64,000 nucleotides of DNA from Strongylocentrotus droebachiensis (GCA_035222895.1 JAVYIG010002366.1:124001-188000), one strand, 5' to 3'. Numbered from the stretch's first letter, positions 12,501-28,000 are shown. Notes: generated by a model from the letters alone, not told the origin. Numbers and translations: made by a program.

Positions 12501-15500
12501 CATTCGAGGCGTGTTGCACAGAGTGTCGAAAGTCCGGGACGGAAGGACGATATTTCAACTCGTCTTACCAAAGTCTCATCGACAAGATGCACTACGGAGC
12601 CTGCATGACCAACACGGACACCTTGGAAGTGACAAAACATCCTCCCTCGTTCGTGCCAGATTTTTTTGGCCTAAGATGGCACAAGATATTGAAAGATGGG
12701 TTGGAAACTGCAGGAGATGTCAAGCCCGCAAGACCCTCCCCACACGGAGCGCCCCACTTCACAGCATACAAACCACCCAACCTATGGAGCTGGTGTGTAT
12801 GGATTTTCTTGGACTGGAGATAGACGCCAGGGGTTTCAAATCTATCCTAGTGGTCACCGACCATTTTACGAGGTACGCCCAGGCATTCCCAACTAAGGAT
12901 CAGACAGCGCGAACAGTCGCTCGAGTGCTATGGGAAAAGTATTTCGTCCACTATGGCCTGCCGCAAAGACTCCATTCTGATCAAGGACGAGAGTTCGAGG
13001 GAAAAGTGATTAAAGAACTGACCAAGCTTCTCAACATCAAGAAATCCCGCACTACTCCGTATCACCCCCAAGGAGACCCCCAGCCAGAACGCTTTAACCG
13101 GACATTACTGAATATGCTTGGCACACTCAAGCATGAAGAGAAGGTAAACTGGAGCCAACATGTGGCATCATTAGTCCATGCCTATAACTCCACCAAGACG
13201 GACAGCACTGGTTACAGCCCATACTACCTGATGTTTGGAAGGGAGGCTCGGTTGGCGATAGACGTGGAGTTTGACACTCGCCCAGATGGCTGTCACGCCA
13301 TAGATCATGTCAAATATGTATCAAAGTTGAGGGCGGGGCTTAAGCAGGCTTTCCAGGCAGCCAAGACAGCGTCACAGAAGGCGGCAACAACCAATAAGCA
13401 GCGGTATGACTTGAAAGTGCGGGGCAGAGAACTCCACGCCGGTGACCGGGTGCTTGTGAAGAATTTTGGATTGAAAGGCCCCCACAAACTTGCTGATCGG
13501 TGGAAGGCTGAACCATATACGGTGCTAGGCCAAAACGACATCTCTCTTCCAGTGTATAATGTACAGTCAGAATCTGGTGGTAAAGTCTCGACGCTGCACC
13601 GTAATCTACTCCTCCCCATAGGACGACCTGATCCAGAGGTGGAAGAACAACATATTGATCCTCTACCACCCCAATCAGTCCCTAAGCGCTTGAGAAAGAA
13701 AGGCCGACCCATTCGGAAAGGTCCACAAACCTCTAGCTATGTGACCAGTGATTCCGATAGTGATGGCTTTTCTGTTCTCTATTATCCGCCAGAACCCTCT
13801 CGTCAGGACCAGACACCTTTGGATCCACAACCTGTAGCTGAAGTAGACACTATCCACGATGTATTGACTGGCAGTACAGAGCAGTTAGCGATTAATCTCA
13901 GGCCTGAAGCACAGGAATTCACTCCTAGTAATCAGGTACAGAACGATGAGATTGAGGATACTACTGTTCCCCATATAGAGGATCTTTATAGTCAGCCGCG
14001 CCTTGATGGTCCGCAGGAGATCGATGAAGCATCTGTTGAGAGGGATATTGATGTGGTTAACATGCCAGCTGTAGAGGTAGAAGAGACAGCCCCTGAGATT
14101 ATCAGCTCTCTAGATTCCCAGCCTTCTCAAGAAGAGGTAGAATCGTCTTCCTCCACTGAAGCTTCTGAATATATTGAATCCCTTTCTTCAGATCGAGTAC
14201 CTGAAGAGGCAAATTCTTCTACTTTTGGAGAGGCTCTAAACACACCCGACTCTCCAGTTTCTAATGAAATAGCTGAAGAGATGAACACTGTTATCCCCGA
14301 CCTGGCCTCACGTGACCACCAAGAAGAGGTTAATCCGAGCCATGAAGACATCAGTGAGAACCTTGACTTTCCTTCACCAACGCGCTCTGTACAAAGTGAC
14401 TTGAGAAAGTCAACTAGGCCTTCCATAGCACCAACGAGGCTGAATTATTATAACCCGGGTGAACCGTTTAATCTATCCGTTGATGCTGTTGATGCTAAGC
14501 CGAAACGTAAAGGGATTTTCAGTTACGTTAGGCAGAGGTTATTAGGACATTGATAACTGTATATAAAGAAAGAGTAAGAAAAAAAAAAAACTACAAAAAT
14601 AATTTTTTGAACTAAATTCTTTTCTTTTTGATCTATATCTCACCGGGACGGTGAAAGGTTGGAGGGGGAGAGTGTAACACCCATAAAGTGTGACTAGTAT
14701 GGACATCATTCCCTCAGCATTGATTCATTTAACTACAGTTTCCCCTCTCTACTTCTCATCTCTCTCCGATTCTTTTCCCCTCTCTCTACTGTGTGGGGAT
14801 ATACACCTGTTATGCACATAACCCTATAGGCATCTCTATCCTCCACTCTCTCTTCTCTGACCACCTCTCTCCTTGGAATGTTATCTTTAGTCCGCTTATC
14901 TGGACATTGCAAACATGTGGTCATGCTCTTTTGCTTCTAAAACATTGTGAGGGGAAGACGTGTATTGGTGCTGGCTCCCTTTTATAGGTAAGAGAATGAT
15001 ATTCTCACTACTAATTCTCACATTCTCATTCTTAATCTAGAGTGATGTATATATATATATATTTGTATATTGCTAGATAAATGTATTTCACTTCTTAACA
15101 AATTTGTTCACGAGATGAATATCATACATTCCCATTCTCTGTCAGATGATTTGTCATTGTAGGGAACTTTTGATTCGCTACATAGTCTTAGCATATTCTC
15201 TGAAGACCTGTTTATTACCTTGTTTATAATCTCCTGAGTGAGAGTTATGTCGGTCAATGCATAGGCATATAGTACATCTCCTGTGGAGTATAGTTGTATT
15301 AGATATATTATTATCCTGATTTGGAGAAGCTAGGCATACAGGGTCTGAATGACCTAGACTAGATGCCAGTTGGTCAGTAGGACACAGGAGGGGAAGTCTG
15401 TGTAAAGAAAGGATCTGATTGTTTTAGTACACGTACATGTACTATACTACATGCTTCTACTAGAGAGGATTTTTATACTCTTCATACATTGCTTTCTTTT

Positions 15501-18500
15501 ATATCTTTGACTATGTTTATTAACTATGTTTCGCCTTATTATGCGATTGCCTTTGAACAATTAATGCATTGTTTGCCACTCTTGTGAAACACTGAATTGG
15601 AAAGAGATTATTTTATGTTTTGTTGTTATATTATAATGTGTCTTTTACATATTGTTATTATCCAAACTAATATGTGAATTCTGGCGTTGGTCTGGTCAAA
15701 TCGGTAGTCAGCCTGCTACTGAGGGCGTCAACGTCATAAAAGGGTATCTCTGTCCAGTTCAGTTGTTACGTGGTTTTGTTATATTAATGTATGCCCAGTA
15801 TACTTGCTTTGTTTTATTAACCTCCCTTTTATAGCCCTTCACTGCGGAGAAACGAATCTTCGGCTTTCTTGAAGAGATCACGCAACTCCATCCCATCAAC
15901 CCTGTCCATTGGATAACAGCCTCCATATTTAAATTGACTTATATGAACGCTATGCAGTAATGATCATTATAGGGAACGCTATCCTGAATTAATTATTGTT
16001 CTCCAACAATACGCGTTTGATAGCAACGTCCCATATTCGTTGATGAGCGGACAATCTTCTTTTTCTTTATAAACGACCGGTCTTATTAATATAAATCGTA
16101 GTGGGCCCTTAAGTATATTATATTTGTTTATTTGATTATCTGTAAAAGTATATCTCATGCCTTAGCTTATCCACCCTTCGGATAAGCAGATTAAAGGTGA
16201 AACAGTAAATCAATTACTATTGTCTTATATCCCTTTGTTGACTGTATGCATGATATTGAAGCACGAACCTGGTGTTACATATTGATTAATTCTATTCTCA
16301 AGGGATTGTTTTTTGCCTTGAACAACAAAAAGTTTGAGCTATAGAGACCCAAAATACCATCATTCACATCACGTGGAGTACTCTGAAGCAACCATATTCA
16401 ATAAATTTTGTTTAAGTTAAAGCTTTAGATGCCTAACATACTATTATACACATCATGAGGCAGAGTACTTGTATTCAATGAATTCTGTTTGTTGCCCTCC
16501 CTCACACTTACCTGGCGTGTAAGAAGAAGAGAAGGAGGTAGCCTAACTTGGGTTGCTTTTCATACATGATACAGAAGAGGATGAGAAGCTGAAGGGGACA
16601 GCTGTTATCCTCCGTATCTTGACTGAGATTCCTGCAATAGACATTGGATATAAACAAATGAATACATGGTACAGTCAAATCTGCTTTAGTGACCACCTGT
16701 CTACAAAGACCACATTTTTGTTATTCCCTTGGGCGGTCGCTATAGACAGGTTTGACTATATACTCTATTTACGTTTTCTTTTAGGGGGTAGACAAAAGCA
16801 AAGTTGATCAATCAGAATCCAAATATACCAGTGAATAGATGCAGTCTGCGCATGGGCAGATCAAGGTAATTTGTATAAAAATTGTAAAACCTATTGAGAC
16901 AAAGACTTAATACATGCTCATGAAAGTCATGTAATCATTATTCATTTATACAACAACGGTACATTCTATGGAACGCAGGTGGAAGTATTCTTCTCTAGAG
17001 GGCAGACAAAAGGTGTTCATGAAGTACCTCCATCACTTTGACAATGATTATTCTAAAATTCCCAAAGTGGGACGTCTCCATGTGTAAAAGATCTGTGGGT
17101 ATTTGGAGGTCATTTGTACTAAAGCTAACTACTGGCTGGTCTATTAGTTGAGAATGAGCAGAATATAGCATCACAACGATCAAAAAGTTGATCCTCTCTT
17201 ACATTTGAAACAACCTGGTTTAGTAGAGAATCAATGACACTTAACATTCCGGTGAAACAGAACAGGACTAATTTCAAATATAAATATCTATGTATTTCGT
17301 AGAAATATTACAGGTGGCACTTAACGGCACAGAAACTCGCACAGTCATATTTCCCAACATTATTAAGACATTAGCAAGTTACATGAAGGTAAGCTATTGA
17401 TATTATGGCCTTACCTAAACATGACAAACAGTGGTTTTCCTAGAGCATCTTCCATAGTTCTGTAAATGGAGGAAAAGAAGTGACAAAAGATAAAGGAACG
17501 ACCAATATGAAACAAGGGAAACGCTCTCGGCGGTTTCGCCTGCATAACGCAATTTAATATGATAAACCAGAACGTCAATGACGTAGCACTCATCCGCATC
17601 TCGCAACAACAAATATTGTAAATTTTATGTGGTACACTTTTGAACTGGTCAAAAAATAAAAATTTGATGCCCTGGAAGGGACATAATTTCATTTCATTTG
17701 CATAAAGTACCATAAATAATCAATGGAGCAAAATCTCAAAATTCACTGTAGAAGTTAAGTGTTCCAAATTTAGCTCTACCAGATAAGGCAAACCAAATCA
17801 AAGTCGGTCAAGAAATGAGGGAGAAGAAGCAACTTTTGTTATTTTTGGAATAAATTTGCATAAATTACCATAATTAATTAATGGAGAACAATTTCAAAAT
17901 TCTGTGTAAAAGTTTAGTGTACCAAAGTTAGCTCTACCAGATAATGCAAACCAAATCAAAATCGGTCAAGAAATGAGGAAGAAGCAATTTTTGTTATTTT
18001 TGGAATAAATTTGCATAAATTACCATAATTAATTAACGGAGAACAATTTCAAAATTTGGTGTACAAGTTTAGTGAACCAAAGTTAGCTCTACCAGATAAA
18101 GCAAACCAAATCAAAATCGGTCGAGAAATGAAGGAGAAGAAGCATTTTTTGTGATTTCGAATAAATTTGCATAAATTAGCATAGATAATGATTTTCACGA
18201 TTCTGTGAAGAAATTTTAAATCCCCCTCCTAACCCTATCATATGAAACAATCAGAATCAAAATCGGTTGAAAAATAACGAAGAAGAAGCATTTTGAAAAT
18301 CTTGATGCTGATGCCACAACAAAGTCTAAGTTTGTTGACCTTAAATGACCTTTGACCTTAACTTAGTGACCTGAAATTCTACTCACATGATTGGGGAGAC
18401 TTGATAACCCTATAGTCCAAGTTTCATTGACTAAGAACTTATACTTTCAAAATTATATCAAAAATTCAAAAACTTAACCTTAGGTTAAGTTTTTGATGTT

Positions 18501-19052
18501 GACGCCGCCGTCGCCGTCACCGGAAAAGCGGCGCCTATGTCTCGCTTTTTGCTACGCAGGCGAGACAAAAACAATGTATTCTTGATTTCTGATGGTAAAG
18601 GTTTTATCTACAGTAAAACATAATCATTGATTAATCTTATACTCTGTTCTAAAAGCGACATATATTAAAGCCCCACTGTAGAACTTGTAGCTACTTGCTC
18701 CCTCTATATAGAAAACAATGCATGATCCTCTTTTTCTTATGTTTAATAATTGAGAGCCAAGTTGATGAGATAGCCACCTGTCAGTGACCTCGCTTGGTGG
18801 TCTAATCCCCCCCGGCCAAACTAGTAAAATAATTTAATTCAATTTTTCTATTCTGAGAAAACATGCAGCACACAAAGACAACAGGAGAGAATATTTACTC
18901 TTCATTGATTTCTTCTGGCAAGATGTCCCCTGTAAACTGCTGGTTGTAAAGACTACACAGGAAGAGAGCTAAGGGAGTTGCAGCATCACTATCAAAGTCA
19001 TCCTGTAAAGAGAGAGAGAGGTATAGAGGGAGGAAGAGAGAGAGAGAGGGAG

Positions 19053-19085
<33 letters not shown>

Positions 19086-22000
19086 GAGAGAGGGAGGGAG
19101 GAAGGGAGAGGAAGGGAGGGAGGAATGGAAGAGAGGGGAGTGAGGAAGAGAGGGAGGGGGAGGGAGAGATAGAGGGAATGAGGGAGGGGAAGGAAGAAAG
19201 ATAGAGATAGAAATCAAATCATAATAAAATGAACAAAGACATGCCATAATCTTTATAATCATAGTAGTATTGTATTAATATTTCAAGTATGACATAGAGA
19301 AGCACTATGTGTTTTCATGTTTAATAATGACATGAAAAACATTTAACTTTTGAAACAAAAATGCTATTTTGATAAATATCACAAGAAACTTTTCATCAGA
19401 TCAAGCGCTTTTCTGTATCAGGCTTGAAGTACAAGTCTTTCATCAATACAAGAAGTTCAATTTGATTAGATAAAAACTTACCATTTTCAGCAAAGAGTTG
19501 CACAGATCTTGCATTGTCTCACATTGCTGTTCCATGTCCTCATCTCTGCCAATGACAAACACATTTTTGACATTTGAATACATTACAAAAATGTCCTTTT
19601 CGGATTAGTCCCAACTGCCCAAAAGACAGTAGCCCAGAGCCCCATTTCACAAAACTTGTCATCAGTGACATACGACAGTTTTTGTTATAAGCTAGTGAAA
19701 TCCTTGCTTCTGATTGACTATCAGCAGATTTGTCATTGAAAAAAGGCTTTGTGAGACAGTCCCAAGTATACCTTTTAGCATGTAGTAATGAAGCCATCTC
19801 CTTGATCTCTCCATCCATCTCCTCTAGGAGGTGGTCAAAGTTCACTTCTTCTTCTTGCTTGATCGGTCTGAACAGCATGTCCAGAGGGTTCATCTGACCA
19901 CCTGTCAAACCAATAACATTTCAGAGCGTTCAATTGCAAGCATTTATTCATTACTGTAAACAACGGTTAAAGAGATTGGGTATCTTTGTCTCAGATTCTA
20001 AACAAAACCCTGGATTGAGCTCATGCTGCAATCATAATTATAAACCTTTAGGTCAGTTAGGAATCCCATGACGTTTACAAGCCGATCGCCCATATGATTA
20101 TCAAGATATTTATGATTGGAATTCAAAATTTAAAAAACGTTTTTCCAACGTTTTATGTAACACTACAGTCTCTTGGGGAAAATGAGTATGGTAAAACCGG
20201 ACACTCGAAGATTTTTACTTTTTTGAGGCACTTCATGATCATTTTGAAGTGCAATTTTTCTTAGGGTTTCAATATTACACCATATCACAGACGCTGATAA
20301 CACGTAGGGCCATGCATCTCAGATTTGGCATTACTTTAAATAAGAAACAAACTGAAATAAATCGTTTGCAAAAAATGCTTCATCTACCTTTATCATCCTC
20401 GCTCTCTTCATCACTGAATGCTGCATCTTCACTGCTGTGTCTCCTATGGCTATGATCATCAAAGTGACTCCCGGAATTGTTATTAGTTGCATTTAATGCC
20501 GGTGTTATCGCCGGTTTCGTGAAGCTTTCTTGGATAATTGGACAGTCGGGCGGTTTGGCTATAGAGGAAGAAGAGTAATTTATCCAAATTATTGTTACAT
20601 CTCTTATTCAGTCATCGCTCTACACACACTCGAGCCTAGTTGGGGGAAATCACTTCAATGATCCTCAAGCTAAGCTATTGCAGCATACACTTTTGGTTGA
20701 ATACAATACTCCTAAGCTCAATTTATGACTGTAATTATGTAAAGCACAAGAAAATTCACTTTTTCTTTAGACCACTCTACAAACTTCACATGAAAGAAGA
20801 ATGTGTCAATGAAAGATATTAAATAATTAATTTCATTTAACTTTGTTCATGACAGAACTGTGTGGATTCCAGATGGTACACAACCAGAAAAAAACACTCA
20901 ACCAATCCCCCCCCCCCCCAAAAAAAAAGAGAAAAAAAAGACAAATGCGACTGTGTCTCCTATATGCCTCTGCCCGAAATTCAGTATAGGAATTGGATGA
21001 AATTATTTGTTGCGGAGTGCGGAGGCATAAAAATTATTAATTATTTTCAGGTATCAAACACGATAGACTTATAATTGATTGATGGAGTCGACACGTAACT
21101 GATAGTGTGAACTTACCGTCTGCTTCACAGAATTCTGAAAACGTTTCCCTGATCATTGACCTCAGTTCCTTGTCCATCTTGGTATTATCAAACAGGGGTG
21201 ATAGTGACCTGGAATCAAATCACAACATAATATTATAGAGATATTGACTGCTTTGAGAGGCCTGGCTGTTGCTGTTACATGAATTGTCAAAGTTGCTGAT
21301 CAAAAGAACAAGACTCTGAAAGACAGGTCACTAAGCAGCAAAGAAAACCTGAAGTTTGAGTAAGGGCAACAATATTTGCACTCACTTTACAAAAAAACAA
21401 ACTATATTTACACATAAATTAATTACAACTAGCAAAACTGACAAGATGAGACATTGCAGTCATACTCTATATGATTTATTTGAAAATGCACACTAAATAT
21501 TACTCAAAAACATAAAGTTGAGCTTATAAATACGATACAATGCACAATGAACACCTGTGCTTGCATGGATATTAAATTACTCACTTGAACCATAGAGTAC
21601 CGAAGCTGTGACATCATAACAATTTATTTTTTAGAATTTCTCAATTTTTTCTTCATTTTCCAAAAGAGCATCAAAAATAATGTCTGAATGTTGGAAACCA
21701 ATTGAATATGTTAAGTATTGGCTGAGATTTGACCATCTGAATAAATAGATGTCCTATAGGAACTCACTGTTGTATTGCTCTGGCTCGTAATGTTATGAAC
21801 CAGAGCAATATAACACCGAGTTCCTATGGGAAATCTATTTATTCAGATGGTCATATCTCAGCCAATACTTAACATATTCAATTGGTTTCTGATATTCGGA
21901 CATCATTTTTTATGCTCTTTCGGAAAATGAAGACAAAATTGAAAAATTCCAAAAATAGATTTTTGATGACGTCGCACTCTATTACTCATTATTTCTAAGT

Positions 22001-25000
22001 ATCATTTGAGGTGTTCACACTTGTACAAACATTGCTTTTTAATGGACCCTCTGTTTCCAACATGTATTTCTACATTTGTTGTAAATGTTTATAATTGATT
22101 TGTAATGTTATGTTCAAAACATGAAGAAATTAAAATTGAATTTGATATCATGAAAACAGTCTGCAGGATTTGAAAAAAGGAAAAAAATTGAACTTACTGT
22201 AAAACTCGTTTCTCAAGGATGAACTTCAATGATCCCATGACTCCTTGCTTCACTTGGGCCTCAAAAGCAGGGTAGAAGTTTGGAATTATCTGTGAATTTA
22301 AAAGATATCAGAGGGAGATGGGAGTCAGTTTCCATGTGCAGTAGGTCATAATTCGCCGACACCGGAATTGGTGGAAAAAACATTATGGGTGCACAAGTCT
22401 CACGCACAGCAAACCTGTAGTCCCATCAAGAAATACTAGTATCTTTGGGAGTCTCCGGGTGAGGGAAATGTAAGATAATGACTTTCTCATATGGGGTGAT
22501 TGATGGAAAATGCAAAGCACTACATAATTGTTAATCATAAAACTGAAGGCTAGTCCTTGTGATTGACAACACCTGTTATTGGGTAAACACCCAAATGGTG
22601 TCGAATTCCCCATGAGAGCCAACTACTATGCAACTTTAATAGCTATAGAACAGAATGTGATTTTAAAAAATCTTGAAAAATTCAGAACTGTATATATTTT
22701 TTTTTACTACATATGTCCATGTTCTAGATATGTTCAAGAAAATCTGTCACACAGTTACACCATAACAACCCCACACGTCAAATGGTACTCATAAACCGTC
22801 AGACATGCTCAGAAGTTTGTGTATTCTACTTATGATACATAGTAATAAAAGATAAATAAAACTAGAAAACCAAAATGCCTCTCACTTTCATTATTATGAA
22901 GATTTTCCAAGTCAAACCGAAAAATTATCCAAATTATCTACACACTGAAAGCTCTCCACATCTATATTTTCAGGTTGTTTATTTTCTGTAATACCTAGGA
23001 AATAGAAAATCAGTAGACGGGAGATTTGACCGATACTACAAAGAAGTTAACAAAATGGACTTACTCTGCATAGGAAATCCAGGCATGTAACTGTGATGAC
23101 TGGATGAGTACGTAACGAGTGATGCATCACCAAGATAGCAGGCTCTGCACATAATGAAAACATGACAACAATTACATCAACAATTAAAATATATTCATGT
23201 AAACAAAGCTATTACCACACCTTCTTTACACATTCTCTGGGCTAAAACTTAAATATTTCATTGCTTGCTCTAGGTGGGAGTGTAGCCCAAATCATAAATT
23301 ATCTTCATTTCATCTGAATGATTGTTTAATTTATCCCACCTCGGCAAGAAATTGTGAAAAAGATCTTCAAGATATTAACATTACTGATATCTGTCCAGGC
23401 CCATGGTCGTTCACAGGATAATATCGAAATAGGTGAATTGCAGCTCATGTTTGCCAAAGCTACTCATCTTGAAATAGCAAAAAAAAATGAGCAAAGGCTT
23501 CTCTGTATTCTTGAGCATGAGCATGGTATTCTAAAAGTGGTGTGTGTGTGTGTATTGGGTTTTTACAGACGTGTACCAATCAGATATGATTATTAATGTC
23601 TGGTGACCGACCTTCAAAGTCACTATCCGAAAGCGGCAACTCAGTCTCAATCCAGGATCCAGGAAGACGGAGAGCTGATCTTACCATGGACATTACTGCT
23701 AAACTAACTTTGCTATCTTATAAAGACTGGATCTGTTTATGTCACCATCCGAAAGACGCGACTCAGCCTCTATCTAGGATCCACCTGAGACAGTTTGTAG
23801 GTGAAGACGGAGAGCTGATCTTACCATGGACATTACTGCTAGACTAACTTTGCTATCTTATAAAGCCTGGGAGTTGTTTCACAAAGATCCTAAGTTGAAA
23901 TGATCTCTGAGTTGGACTTAACAATTATGGAAAGCCGTTAGCACTTATGAAAATATTTTGTACAATTTTTTTTTTAAAGGCATAAAATGTTGATTCAAAT
24001 CATTCATATTTTCTATTATCATGGGAGATTTCATGTTCTTGATGTGGATTTTATGAAAAGTCTAAAATACTTAAATTTTTGCTTTTGAATATATTTTATT
24101 ATAAGGCTACAATTGGCTCTCCATAATATTTAAGTCCAACTTAGAGTTAAGTTCGACTAAGGATCTTTGTGAAACACCCCCCTGGATCTGTATCACTCAC
24201 CTATGTCCATGATGTTTCCCCTGCTGGGGCTGAAGAACAACCAGTCGTAGAAGAGAGCTAGTTTGGCACATGATGCAGCTATGTTGGACTGGAGTAGAAT
24301 CAAACAAAGCAAGAGTTAGCTAAGATTCCTCATTTTAAGAAACAAGAGAGGAATATAAGATCGTCAATATGCTAACAATAGACTCGGACCTCTACTCATC
24401 TTATCCTAATATTTGATCATTATTTGTTCAAACTTGTACCTAATTTCAATCTAAAACCATAAATCTGATCTAAAACACAAATATATTATCTTAAATGTTT
24501 TATTTGAACTTTACTTTGATCAAAATGGTTAAACACTCCTGACCCAATAATCTAAACAATTTTCTTTGCAAATAAATAAATATTGGACAGACTATAGGAT
24601 AAAGTCAATCCTGCTTTAGTGACTACCTGTCTACAAAGACCAAAAGACCACATTTTTGTGTTTCCCTTGAAAATCGTTCCTCATTGAGACATGTACTAAA
24701 AGAAGGTGTACATATTGACCACCTGACTATAAAGACCACCTTTCTGGTTTCCCTTGGGTGGTCTTTATATACAGGTTCCAATGTACTTTTAAAATCAGTC
24801 TCACAGACCTGTGAATGGGACTGAGATTTGAAAAATAACTTTAAAAAACATTGTTGTTCTAAATCTGAATGGATGTAAATTACATAGAAATTAATAGTAT
24901 CAATCGAGAGAATCTATTGTCCCAAATATTGTACTAAATCAGCTTATGAATATAATTGTCCACTCACAGTGCATGTGGTTAGAAGCCAGCCAATCACAGC

Positions 25001-28000
25001 CCATCTCTGGATGACATCAGAGCACAGCACCTCATTGGACGGATGAATACAGCAGCAGATGTAGCGGATCAGATCAATGCGCAGTGATTGGCTCTCTGGT
25101 GTCAACAGGTACTGAAGGTCAACAAAAATTTGAACGCAGGTTTATTGAAGCATTACCATGCATCAACCTCTCAATAGGCCATTTTCGATACGTAACTAAA
25201 TTTAATGCATACGTCTTTGTGAAGTGCCTGTCATTCAACTGTTACGATTAATAGTATATCATTAGTCAGAATCTGAATTGCATACATTGGTTGTTGCTAG
25301 GTAAGACAAACATTATAGCTTGCCTTACCTAACAACACATAATGTATGCAACTTATTCTGATTATTGATATACTATTATTACTGACAGTTGAATGGAATC
25401 ATTCCTGTCGAGGCACTTCACAAAGGCATATGATATATCGTTAAATTTGGTTACATTACGAAAATGAATTATTTAACACAACTTGGTAAAATTTCTGGTA
25501 TTCTTTATCACTTTAAACGATTGATTGTGCACAGCTGACCATCCTAAATGAAACGGAATGAATCACATGTTGAGAGGGAGAGTGGTTTTACCGAGTACAC
25601 AACTAAATAATGCTTTCTGGTGAAATCAATTTTAATTTCTTGTCTTTGTAATCTATATATATATATATTATTCACAAAATCTCATTACTTCACAAACACA
25701 ATGCAATGTATACAATATCAAAGTAAAGCTTGTTTATTATAAAATCAACAACAACATATTTTGACTTTTATTTTTATCAATCTTTTTTTAAAATACAACA
25801 GAAATTACAAATATTCAAGACGATAATTTAAACAAAATGAATAACAAATAGACTAACCTGTTTTTGGAACCAATCCTGATATCTCTTTTGATTTCCAAAC
25901 CGAACCTACAAGAAAGAAAACATGAGTTTGATTTGACAAAAGGGGGAAAAAATCACCTTCTCACATTTGTTATAATAAAGTACATACAGCACTGCTTTCT
26001 AATCAAAGTTTGAGACTTTCATACCATTTTTCAATCTTAAGTTTACAGATATTGACTTATGAGGAACTTTGAAATTTGCATAGAAAAGGCAACGAATTGT
26101 CAATAAAATATATTTCTTTAATATGTTACATTTTCGTTCTACTTTTACCTTTGATGTCAGAAATACGATTTTCTTTTCCATGTCGGGTGTAAGTCTGCAG
26201 ACAAGAAACTTGGTGGGTGTCCTCTGGTTCAAAAGCTGCATGATACCTGGAAACAAGAATTAAATTCGGAGAATAAAAATACATTAGCTCAACAAAATTG
26301 ATATACATGGGATATTTTCATATCATAGGTAATGATATTTAAAATATGCAACTACATTCAGAGTCTGTATTTTCAAGTTAAATAGCTTCAAACTATGAGA
26401 TTTTAATCTTGCTGCAACCTGATGTCATCTTGGGCATCAATAAGCTTTTATACACTGCTTCCTCATATATATGATGTGTTGTTTTCAACTCTAAATGGAG
26501 GAGAGAAATATTAAGATGAAATACTGAAATCATTTCAAAATCTAATTTCAAGTCTATGTACCATTTTCGAATTAAAAAAAATATATGGATTGTACTGTTG
26601 CACAACAAGGACACATCTACATGATTTAAACATAGTTCCTTGTAAGGGTTAATTCCCCCAAATAATAATATATATAATAAATAATAATATTACTGAGCTA
26701 AAATGAGCGTTAAAGTGCTCTGAAAACAAAAACATACTACAATCTTGACACATTCGAATACTACTCAAAACTAACCAGTGAACTGTGCATTGAGTGTCTG
26801 CGGCCTGTACAGCATATCTTTCCAGAGTTTATCAAACTCAGGTATTCTTGCAACATTCTGGAGAAGCCTGATTAGGTCTCTTCCTATTTTACAGCATTCA
26901 GTGAACTGCACAAAGAGAGAAAATAGAAAAAAATAAAGTGATGTTACCTGTAACATACTTGTATAAATTTGTGAAGACCAAAAAAGTTACTTAGTATATA
27001 CATGTAGTTGCTATGGGAGTTTTCCTTGCAAAGAAGAAGAAGAAGATGAAGAAAAAAATAAAGATTCCATTCGGTTTAGGTATGCATAAAAGTCACTGAA
27101 CATGTATGCAAAGTCCAGTTTGAGAAGAAGAGGCATTTAAAATGGATTTTGCTTTTCAACCTGGTTTAGACTGGGCAGAACATGTAACACAGAACATTGT
27201 GGACTTACCAAATGCTCATGTACCTGTTACAGCTCATTTTATGTATGTTATTACCACCCAAAAAAAGATGTCAGTCAGTTACTCAATAGTGTCTGACAGT
27301 GAAGTCTAGAAGGTAAACAGGTTTCCTTGCATAATTTGAATACTAGGACACTGCTAACGTTAAATTTTCACACATAGGACATACATGGTATATTCATAAT
27401 TCCTGCAAAGTTCGACAGAATTTGATGTTGGCTGCAAAAGGGACATATCATCTTTAAAGCTTTTGATAAAAAGCATAGTACAAGTACTCACCCTTGTCCT
27501 AATAAGCTGTACACAGAACTCCACCTCCCTATCTCTGAGGTGTGTCCAGGTCGTACCGCTGTGATCCTCAATGATCCTCAGGTATGTGTAGACAACCATT
27601 GCCAGGAGGGTTGGGTGCTTGTCTAACCATGCCCTACAAAACAAACATTTGAAGGGGAAAAATAATCAAGTAAACCATGTAAATGAATATCTAACCTCAA
27701 GGGGGGGGGGGTAAAACATTCAAAGTGTTAACTTTAGTTGACTGAACATCCACACGATGGTAGGGATGCATAGTCATCATATGGTGGATATATATTCAAA
27801 GTTGATTTCACACTTAGCAATATAAGCCAAGCTCCACATTATACTTTCAACTTCTGCATCATGCATCAGGTATATGTTAAATGCACATCATCTCAATCAC
27901 CCAACATATATACTCTTCAGATAGCATCAACTTTTTGTGTTTAGTCAAGGAAAGAAAATATGGTTAAAATAAGGGGAAAATAAGGATGGACAACACAAAA

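Larger units (their letters stand above)
6987..16279 (+). mobile_element. Complete Ty3/Gypsy LTR retrotransposon in INTS3 intron 21
   Basis: The element is 9,293 bp: LTR, primer-binding site, gag, pol (protease, reverse transcriptase, RNase H, integrase), polypurine tract, LTR. The LTRs lie exactly 7,686 bases apart throughout, with no length difference. The ends are TGTAACACC...GGTGTTACA, a 9-bp inverted repeat. The flanking TATT at 6983-6986 and 16280-16283 is the 4-bp target duplication typical of Gypsy integrases. Both reading frames are open. No envelope ORF is present between pol and the 3' LTR. It is antisense to INTS3. The insertion must be young, and the element may still be active. 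Confidence 0.95.

Noticed and set aside
14554..14672. Envelope gene in the Gypsy element
   Set aside because: Only about 100 bases separate the pol stop from the 3' LTR, so no envelope ORF can exist.
18969..19262. Ser/Pro/Leu and Arg/Glu frames over the (GA)n tract
   Set aside because: They are low-complexity translations of a microsatellite. The same applies to the frames over 48198-48564 and 51843-52132.
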